Below, one piece after another: positions 58,200 through 64,000 of a stretch of 64,000 bases of DNA. Location of the stretch: contig NZ_LZZW01000011.1 of the NCBI RefSeq assembly GCF_014170375.1, forward strand, positions 1 to 64,000. The letters are read 5' to 3'. Numbering within the stretch: position 1 is the first letter of the stretch; every line of letters starts with the position of its first letter. A program made the translations under genes and the position numbers. The DNA comes from Variovorax sp. UMC13 (GTDB taxonomy: Bacteria; Pseudomonadota; Gammaproteobacteria; Burkholderiales; Burkholderiaceae_C). A model generated the notes under the pieces. The model did no database searches. It saw only the letters and a program-made list of their open reading frames with translations, and was not told where the DNA came from.

Positions 58200-59096
58200 C
58201 TAACCACCCCCGAACAGCTGCGCCACCGTGCGCCGCAGCCAGCCATTGCCCGCGTCCGCATGGAAGCGCTCGTGCCAGTGCTGCTTGACGGCGTAGGCGG
58301 GCAGGGCGAAGGGCAGCTCCATCAATCGCACCGGCTCCTGCGTGGCCAGCACCTCGCCCAGCACGCGCGGCACGATCACCACCAGTTCGGTGTGGGCCAC
58401 GATGCGCGCCACGCTCAGGAAGCTCGACAGCCGCGCCACCACGTTGCGCTGCACGCCCAGGCGCGCCAGCGTGGTGTCGACGATCGCATGGCCGGTGCCG
58501 GAGGACGAGATCACCGCATGGGCCTCGGCCTCGAAGCGCTTCTTCGTGAGCCGCGCGCCGACGCGCGGGTGGTTCCGCGCCACCAGCGCCACGAAGTTCT
58601 GCATGAACAGCGTCTGCTGGTAGAAGCCCGCATCGAGCTGCGGCATGAAGCCCACCGCCAGGTCGACCTCGCCGTCCTCGAGCCGGCGGCCGCTGGCGGT
58701 GGAGATGATCTCGGTCTCCAGGTGCACGCCGGGCGCCACGCGCCGCAGGTGGTCGAGCAGGCCGGGCAGCAGCACCACCTCGCTGATGTCGGTCATGCAG
58801 ATGCGGAAGTTGCGCCGGGCCTGGGCCGGATCGAAGGCGCTGCGGCTGCCGCGTGCGGTCTCCAGCTGCGCCAGCGCCTCGCGCAGGTGCGGATGGATGC
58901 GCTGGGCGTGCGGCGTCGGCTGCATGCCGCGCGCGGTGCGGGTGAACAGCCGGTCGTCGAAGTGCTCGCGCAGCTTGTTGAGCATGGTGCTGGCCGCCGC
59001 CTGTGCCAGCCCCAGCTGCTCGGCTGCCTTCGACACGCTGCCGGTCTTGTAGACCGCGTCGAACACGGCGAGCCAGTCGAGATCGAGTTTGGACAT
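58200..59096 (-). CDS. LysR-family regulator of the gentisate operon
   Basis: A 298-residue LysR regulator starting MSKLDLDWLAVFDAVYKTG, with the helix-turn-helix SVSKAAEQLGLAQAAASTMLN and DRLFTRTARGMQPT. The C-terminal domain contains ICMTDISEVVLLPGLL. It resembles the NahR/LinR/NagR type that responds to aromatic acids. It diverges from the gentisate dioxygenase gene, so salicylate, hydroxybenzoate or gentisate are plausible effectors (inference). Confidence 0.92.
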   Translation of the reverse strand: MSKLDLDWLAVFDAVYKTGSVSKAAEQLGLAQAAASTMLNKLREHFDDRLFTRTARGMQPTPHAQRIHPHLREALAQLETARGSRSAFDPAQARRNFRICMTDISEVVLLPGLLDHLRRVAPGVHLETEIISTASGRRLEDGEVDLAVGFMPQLDAGFYQQTLFMQNFVALVARNHPRVGARLTKKRFEAEAHAVISSSGTGHAIVDTTLARLGVQRNVVARLSSFLSVARIVAHTELVVIVPRVLGEVLATQEPVRLMELPFALPAYAVKQHWHERFHADAGNGWLRRTVAQLFGGG

Positions 59097-59140
59097 GCGG
59101 GCGGCTCCTGAAGGCGAAGCCTGCATTATCGAAAAACGAA

Positions 59141-59151
59141 ATACCGGGTAT
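59141..59151. promoter_or_regulatory. Putative LysR box upstream of the gentisate operon
   Basis: ATACCGGGTAT, an ATAC-N3-GTAT inverted repeat in the 141-bp gap between the LysR gene and the dioxygenase gene. An A-rich stretch (GAAAAACGAAA, 59131-59141) lies beside it. The half-sites match those of NahR-type boxes, but the usual spacing is wider. Confidence 0.35.
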
Positions 59152-59237
59152 CTGCTGCAGGGCTTGAAGCCATAGTGGGGGCGGCGAACAATGGCGCTCC
59201 AGGCACGGACGACGTGCCGATGACGGAGACCTGTCCC

Positions 59238-60290
59238 ATGACCACTGCCCCGCGAACCGACGAACGCCGCGCCTACTACGAGCGCATCCAGCCCCTGCAC
59301 CTCACGCCGCTGTGGGAGTCGCTGCATGCGCTGGTGCCGCGCGAGCCGCAGACGCCTTGCGTGCCCGCGCTGTGGCGCTACGACGCGATCCGGCCGCTGC
59401 TGATGGCATCGGCCGAACTCATCACCGCCGAAGAAGCCGTGCGCCGCGTGCTGGTGCTGGAGAACCCGGCCATTCCCGGGCGCTCGTCGATCACCCAGTC
59501 GCTCTACGCGGGCCTGCAGCTGATCATGCCGGGCGAGGTGGCGCCCTCGCACCGCCATGTGCAGTCGGCGCTGCGCTTCATCGTCGACGGCAAGGGGGCC
59601 TACACCACGGTGGGCGGCGAACGCACCACCATGCACCCGGGCGACTTCATCATCACGCCCTCGTGGGCCTGGCACGACCATGGCAACGAGGGCATCGAGG
59701 GTGTGAGCGAACCGGTGGTGTGGCTCGACGGCCTCGACATCCCGATGGTGCGTTTCTTCGACGCCGGCTTCGCCGAGAACGACGACGCCAAGGTGCAGCA
59801 TGTGGCGCGGCCCGAGGGCCACAGCCTGGCGCGCTTCGGCCACAACATGGTGCCGGTGCGGCACGACCACAGCTCGGCCACCTCGCCGATCTTCAACTAC
59901 CCCTACGCCCGCAGCCGCGAAGCCCTGGCACAGCTGCAGAAGCAGGAGGCGCCCGATGCCTGGCTGGGCCACAAGCTGCGCTACATCAACCCGCTGACCG
60001 GCGGCGCGCCGATGCCGACCATCGCGACGAACCTGCAGCTGCTGCCGCGCGGCTTCGCGGGCAAGGCGCACCGCGCCACCGATGGGGCGGTCTACAGCGT
60101 GGTCGAAGGCCGCGGCACGGCAGAGATCGCGGGCCAGCGTTTCGACTTCGGCCCGCGCGACACCTTCGTCGTGCCCTCGTGGGCGCCGCTGAAGCTCGCG
60201 GCCATCGACGAGGTGGTGCTGTTCAGTTTTTCCGACCGACCGGTCCAGCAGGCCATGGGCGTGCTGCGGGAAGCCTTCCTCGAAGACTGA
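59238..60290 (+). CDS. Gentisate 1,2-dioxygenase
   Basis: Cleaves gentisate to maleylpyruvate with Fe(II). The 350-residue bicupin starts MTTAPRTDERRAYYERIQ behind GGAG (9 bases); an ATG at 59220 is possible. The first cupin carries the iron histidines in PSHRHVQSALRFIVDG and AWHDHGNEG. The second has VVEGRGTAEI and FVVPSWAPL but no histidine cluster, as in known enzymes. LWRYDAIRPLLMASAELI is the family N-terminal signature. Confidence 0.93.
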   Translation: MTTAPRTDERRAYYERIQPLHLTPLWESLHALVPREPQTPCVPALWRYDAIRPLLMASAELITAEEAVRRVLVLENPAIPGRSSITQSLYAGLQLIMPGEVAPSHRHVQSALRFIVDGKGAYTTVGGERTTMHPGDFIITPSWAWHDHGNEGIEGVSEPVVWLDGLDIPMVRFFDAGFAENDDAKVQHVARPEGHSLARFGHNMVPVRHDHSSATSPIFNYPYARSREALAQLQKQEAPDAWLGHKLRYINPLTGGAPMPTIATNLQLLPRGFAGKAHRATDGAVYSVVEGRGTAEIAGQRFDFGPRDTFVVPSWAPLKLAAIDEVVLFSFSDRPVQQAMGVLREAFLED

Positions 60291-60349
60291 GCGCTTCAGG
60301 TCTCGATCCTTTTCATTTTCATGCGCCGCCGCGTGCGGCAGGAGCCCCC

Positions 60350-61054
60350 ATGTCCTTTGCCTTCACCCCCCCCTCGATCGTCGGCCTGCCCATCGCCGGC
60401 AGCGACGACCGTTTCCCGGTGCGCCGCGTCTACTGCGTGGGCCGCAACTACGCCGCCCATGCGCGCGAGATGGGCTTCGACCCCGAGCGCGAGCTGCCCT
60501 TCTTCTTCTGCAAGCCCAACGACGACGCCTCGGTGGTGCCGGTGGCCGAGGGTTCGACCGCCACGCTGCCGTACCCGCCGCTGACCAGCAACTACCACTA
60601 CGAGGCCGAGCTGGTGGTGGCCATCGGCAAGGGCGGGCGCGACATCGCGCCGGCCGATGCGGCCTCGCATGTGTTCGGCTATGCGGTGGGCCTGGACATG
60701 ACGCGGCGCGACCTGCAGATCGCCGCGCGCGAAAAGGGCCGGCCCTGGGAAGTGGGCAAGGCCTTCGACTTCTCCGCGCCCATCGCGCCGATCGTGCGCC
60801 GCGACCAGGCCCCCGACGTGCAGTGCGCGGGCATCGTGCTCGAGGTCGATGGCACGGTGCGCCAGCAGGCCACCATCGCGCACCTGATCTGGTCGATCGA
60901 CGAGGTCATCGCCAACCTGTCCTCGCTGTTCACCCTGCAGCCCGGCGACCTGATCTTCACCGGCACGCCCGAGGGTGTGGGTGCGGTGCAGCGTGGCCAG
61001 ACCATGGCCGTGCGCATCGACGGTTTGCCTTCCCTGTCGGTGCGCATCGACTGA
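60350..61054 (+). CDS. Fumarylpyruvate hydrolase-type FAH protein
   Basis: Hydrolyses fumarylpyruvate to fumarate and pyruvate at the end of the gentisate pathway. The 234-residue protein has VYCVGRNYAAHAREMGF, PFFFCKPNDDASVV, the metal-binding YEAELVVAIGKGGRD and FTGTPEGVGAV. The short length, without an N-terminal extra domain, fits NagK-type hydrolases. It lies 59 bp after the dioxygenase gene and 14 bp before the monooxygenase gene. Confidence 0.9.
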   Translation: MSFAFTPPSIVGLPIAGSDDRFPVRRVYCVGRNYAAHAREMGFDPERELPFFFCKPNDDASVVPVAEGSTATLPYPPLTSNYHYEAELVVAIGKGGRDIAPADAASHVFGYAVGLDMTRRDLQIAAREKGRPWEVGKAFDFSAPIAPIVRRDQAPDVQCAGIVLEVDGTVRQQATIAHLIWSIDEVIANLSSLFTLQPGDLIFTGTPEGVGAVQRGQTMAVRIDGLPSLSVRID

Positions 61055-61068
61055 GCCGGAGCCTTGCG

Positions 61069-62334
61069 ATGAACCCCACAACCCAAGCCGCACCCCGCGT
61101 GCTGCTGATCGGCGGCGGCATCGGCGGCATGGCGGCCGCCCTGGCGTTGGCGCGGCAGGGCCTCGCGGTCGAGCTGCTGGAGCAGAGCCACACCATCGGC
61201 GAGATCGGCGCCGGCCTGCAGCTGGGGCCCAATGCCTTTGCCGCGCTCGACGCGCTGGGGGTGGGCGAGGCGGTGCGCGCGGGCTCGGTTTTCACCGACC
61301 GGCTGGTGATGATGGACGCGGTCGATTGCCGCGAGGTCGCATCGGTGCCGGTGGGCGAGGCCTTCCGCGCACGCTTCGGCAATCCCTATGCGGTGAGCCA
61401 CCGCGCCGACCTGCACGGCGCGCTGCATGCGGCGGTGCAGCGGCAGCCGCTGGTGCGCGTGCACACGGGCGCGCAGGTCGAGGTGCTGGAACTCGGCGGC
61501 GCGCCGGTGCGGGCCGTCACGCGCAACGGCCGGGTCTTCACGGCCGATGCGGTGGTCGGCTGCGACGGCGTGAAGTCGGTGGTGCGCGAACAACTGGTCG
61601 GCGATGCGCCGCGCGTGTCGGGCCATGTGGTGTACCGCGCGGTGGTGCCGGCCGAGGACATGCCGGCCGACCTGCGCTGGAACGCGCCGGTGGTCTGGGC
61701 CGGTCCCGACTGCCACCTGGTGCATTACCCGCTGCGCCATGGCGAGCAGTACAACCTGGTCGTGACCTTCCACAGCCGCGAGCCGGAAGTCTGGGGTGTG
61801 AGCGACGGCAGCAAGGCCGAGGTGCTGTCGTACTTCGACGGCGTGCATGCGCGGCCGCGGCAACTGCTCGACCGTCCCACCTCCTGGCGCCGCTGGAGCA
61901 CGGCCGACCGCGAGCCGGTCGCGAACTGGAGCGCGGGCCATGCCACGCTGCTGGGCGACGCGGCGCATCCCATGATGCAGTACCTGGCACAGGGCGCCTG
62001 CATGGCACTGGAGGACGCGGTGACGCTGGGCGCCGCGGTGCAGGCCTGCCGTGCGGCCGACGGCGTGGACGACCTGCCCGCGGCCTTCCGCCTCTATGCC
62101 TCGGCCCGGGTGGCGCGCACTGCGCGCGTGGTGCTGTCGGTGCGCGAGATGGGCCGGCTCTACCATGCCAAGGGGGTCGAACGCCTGGTGCGCAACGGCC
62201 TCTGGGTGGGCCGCACGCCCGAACGCTTCTACGATGCCGTCGAGTGGCTCTACGACTGGCGGCCCGAGCGGTGCCTGGACGAGGCCGATGCGGCACTGCG
62301 GCCCGAACGCCAGCGACATCCGGCCGACGCCTGA
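61069..62334 (+). CDS. FAD monooxygenase, 3-hydroxybenzoate 6-hydroxylase type
   Basis: A class A flavoprotein hydroxylase of 421 residues: GxGxxG in LLIGGGIGGMAAALALA at residues 12-28, the DG motif VVGCDGVKSVVRE, and the GD motif ATLLGDAAHPMMQYLAQGA. Enzymes of this plan turn 3-hydroxybenzoate (or salicylate) into gentisate, which fits the two preceding genes. Exact substrate preference is inferred from context. Confidence 0.88.
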   Translation: MNPTTQAAPRVLLIGGGIGGMAAALALARQGLAVELLEQSHTIGEIGAGLQLGPNAFAALDALGVGEAVRAGSVFTDRLVMMDAVDCREVASVPVGEAFRARFGNPYAVSHRADLHGALHAAVQRQPLVRVHTGAQVEVLELGGAPVRAVTRNGRVFTADAVVGCDGVKSVVREQLVGDAPRVSGHVVYRAVVPAEDMPADLRWNAPVVWAGPDCHLVHYPLRHGEQYNLVVTFHSREPEVWGVSDGSKAEVLSYFDGVHARPRQLLDRPTSWRRWSTADREPVANWSAGHATLLGDAAHPMMQYLAQGACMALEDAVTLGAAVQACRAADGVDDLPAAFRLYASARVARTARVVLSVREMGRLYHAKGVERLVRNGLWVGRTPERFYDAVEWLYDWRPERCLDEADAALRPERQRHPADA

Positions 62335-62407
62335 AGGCGCGATGATCGGTGTCGCGCCAAGAGAAGAAAACCTTCCACCGCAGATCCATCCACCAGGAGA
62401 CTTTCCC

Positions 62408-63400
62408 ATGCCTTCGATGCCCCCTCTGTTCGCCTCGGCCGCTGTCGCACTGCTGCTGACGCTGAACACCGGCGCCCATGCGCAGACCGCCGCCGCCGAC
62501 TTCCCGAACAAGCCCGTCACGCTGGTCACGCCCTTCGCGGCGGGCAGCGGCCCCGACGCGGTGCTGCGCCTGGTGTCCGAGAAGCTCTCGCGGCTCTGGG
62601 GCCAGCGCGTGGTGGTGGACAACAAGCCCGGCGGCGGCGGCTTCATCGCGATCGACCAGGCGAAGCGCGCCGCACCCGACGGCTACACGCTGCTGCAGCT
62701 CGACAGCGAGCACATCGCCGCGCTGCCGCACCTCTACAAGTCGCGCAACTTCGTCACGCTGCAGCATTTCGACCCGGTCGCCTCGCTGTTCCGCACCCCC
62801 TTCTTCGTGGCCGTGGGCACCGATTCCAAGTGGAAGAACATGAGCGACCTGATCGCCGACGCCAAGGCGCATCCGGGCCAGGTCAGCTACGGCTCCTGGG
62901 GCGTGGGCAGCCCGGGCCACCTGGGCGGCCAGCAGCTCGACGCCCTGGCCGGCACGCGCATGCAGCACGTGCCCTACCGCGAGGTCTCGCAGCTGTTCGC
63001 CAACGTGGGGGCGGGCGACGTGCCGTGGAGCTTCGCGAGCATCCCGTCGAGCCAGGGCATCTACAAGGCCGGCAAGCTGCGCTACCTGGCGATCGCCGCG
63101 CCCAAGCGCATTCCGCAGATGCCCGACGTGCCGACCATGGCCGAGGCGGGCGGCCCGCCCTCGCTGGAGGTCAATTCCTTCGTCTCGCTGCTCGCACCCA
63201 AGGGCGTGCCGGCCGCGGTCAAGGCGAAAATCAACGCCGATGTCGCCAAGGTCATCGCCGACCCCGAGATCCGCGCCCGCTTCGACACCTTCGCCTTCGA
63301 GCCCCTGGCCTGGTCGCCGGAGGAAATCCAGCGCAATGCCGAAGCCAAGTCCAAGGTCTACGGCGAGCTGGTCCGCCTCGGCAACATCAGCCTCGAGTAA
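62408..63400 (+). CDS. Bug/TctC-family solute-binding protein
   Basis: A 330-residue periplasmic receptor with signal (MPSMPPLFASAAVALLLTLN, cleavage near AHA-QT). Mature motifs include PVTLVTPFAAGSGPDAVLRLV, VDNKPGGGGFIAIDQA and HVPYREVSQLF. It probably binds an aromatic or related carboxylate given its place after the gentisate genes. No TctA/TctB membrane partner is seen. CAGGAGA upstream supports the start. Confidence 0.9.
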   Translation: MPSMPPLFASAAVALLLTLNTGAHAQTAAADFPNKPVTLVTPFAAGSGPDAVLRLVSEKLSRLWGQRVVVDNKPGGGGFIAIDQAKRAAPDGYTLLQLDSEHIAALPHLYKSRNFVTLQHFDPVASLFRTPFFVAVGTDSKWKNMSDLIADAKAHPGQVSYGSWGVGSPGHLGGQQLDALAGTRMQHVPYREVSQLFANVGAGDVPWSFASIPSSQGIYKAGKLRYLAIAAPKRIPQMPDVPTMAEAGGPPSLEVNSFVSLLAPKGVPAAVKAKINADVAKVIADPEIRARFDTFAFEPLAWSPEEIQRNAEAKSKVYGELVRLGNISLE

Positions 63401-63431
63401 CGTCTTCCTCCCTGCTTCCGAAAGAGAAAAC

Positions 63432-64000
63432 ATGCGTCGTTCCCTCCTCGTCCTCGCGCTGGCCGCCGCCTCGGCCGCCGCCCTGCCTTTCGCCGCCGCC
63501 GCGGAGGGGGCCTGGCCCAACCGGCCGATCCGGCTGATCGTCGGCTTCCCCGGCGGCTCGACGCCGGACATCGCGGCGCGCACCATCGCCGAGCCGCTGT
63601 CGCGCGCGCTGGGCCAGCCGGTGGTGGTCGACAACAAGCCCGGCGCCTCGGGCAACATCGCGGCCGACCAGGTGGCCAAGGCCACCGACGACCACACGCT
63701 GGGCATCGTCATCAACGGCAACCTCACCTCGTCGAAGATGCTGTACCCCAAGCTGCCCTACGACCCGGGCAAGGACTTCACCTACCTGTCGCTGATCGCC
63801 ACCGCGCCGCTGGTGGTGGTCGCGCCCAACAACCTGCCCGCGGGCGCCGCCTTCTTCGAGGCCGCGCGCAAGGCCGGCGACAGCTGGAACTACGGCTCGG
63901 TCGGCACCGGCTCGGTGGCGCACCTGGGCATGGAGCTGCTCAAGAGCCGCGTGCCGGGCTTCAACCCGGTGCACGTGCCCTACCAGGGCAACCCTCAGGT
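63432..64000 (+). CDS. Bug/TctC-family solute-binding protein (partial)
   Basis: The first 189 codons of a second Bug receptor; the 3' end is beyond the window. The signal is MRRSLLVLALAAASAAALPF with a cleavage site near AAA-EG. The body has IRLIVGFPGGSTPDIAARTI, VDNKPGASGNIAADQV and HVPYQGNPQ. It lies 31 bp after the previous Bug gene, with which it shares only the family plan, so this is not a recent duplication. Confidence 0.9.
   Translation, partial: MRRSLLVLALAAASAAALPFAAAAEGAWPNRPIRLIVGFPGGSTPDIAARTIAEPLSRALGQPVVVDNKPGASGNIAADQVAKATDDHTLGIVINGNLTSSKMLYPKLPYDPGKDFTYLSLIATAPLVVVAPNNLPAGAAFFEAARKAGDSWNYGSVGTGSVAHLGMELLKSRVPGFNPVHVPYQGNPQ

Overview
The window is very GC-rich, tightly packed and strongly biased towards G or C at third codon positions. 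Gene order and protein style point to a betaproteobacterium of the family Comamonadaceae, most like Variovorax. The pointers are the tuf-rpsJ-gap-rplC order, lipB-lipA next to atpIBEFHAGDC, Bug-type solute-binding proteins, and C-rich/G-rich intergenic palindromes. The genus is an inference from general knowledge, not from a search.

Layout. 1-6920: tuf and rpsJ, then a 274-bp gap with a hairpin and a strong promoter, then [40 protein letters not shown] and an intrinsic terminator. 6938-11624: peroxiredoxin, an acetyltransferase/cytochrome b561 pair, cytochrome c', a TlpA-like thioredoxin, a DUF4197 protein and a lipoprotein. Two arrays of one dispersed repeat abut the stop codons of the acetyltransferase and the cytochrome. 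11644-15469: an MFS transporter, then a permease-free PTS (EIIA-Man, HPr, enzyme I). 15613-18628: a small secreted repeat protein and a Cpx-like set (Spy/CpxP-like lipoprotein, response regulator, sensor kinase). 18737-19777: an NADP-dependent reductase.

19817-27300 is a chaperone-usher fimbrial locus: two major-subunit paralogues with duplicated promoters, chaperone, usher and two tandem tip-adhesin-like proteins. 27308-30708 holds an acyl-CoA ligase, an unrecognised conserved protein and a LysR regulator. The LysR gene diverges from 30847-37440, a compact catabolic/transport operon: RidA, FAH hydrolase, cupin, Pot-type ABC importer with its binding protein, and an extra Bug binding protein. 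37471-39468 (minus) is lipA-lipB-DUF493. 39607-46885 is the complete F1Fo ATP synthase operon, ended by a TTCG-loop terminator. 47045-53189 is a sugar operon: ROK regulator, RbsABC-type importer, Gfo/Idh/MocA dehydrogenase. The importer ATPase carries an in-frame palindromic insertion.

53191-55209 (minus) is a membrane diguanylate cyclase. 55396-58193 encodes a ligase-associated exonuclease and an ATP-dependent DNA ligase, a repair pair without its usual helicase and phosphoesterase partners. 58200-64000 is a LysR-controlled gentisate pathway: gentisate dioxygenase, fumarylpyruvate-type hydrolase, hydroxybenzoate hydroxylase, then two Bug binding proteins, the last cut by the window end. No rRNA, tRNA, CRISPR array or transposase gene was seen.
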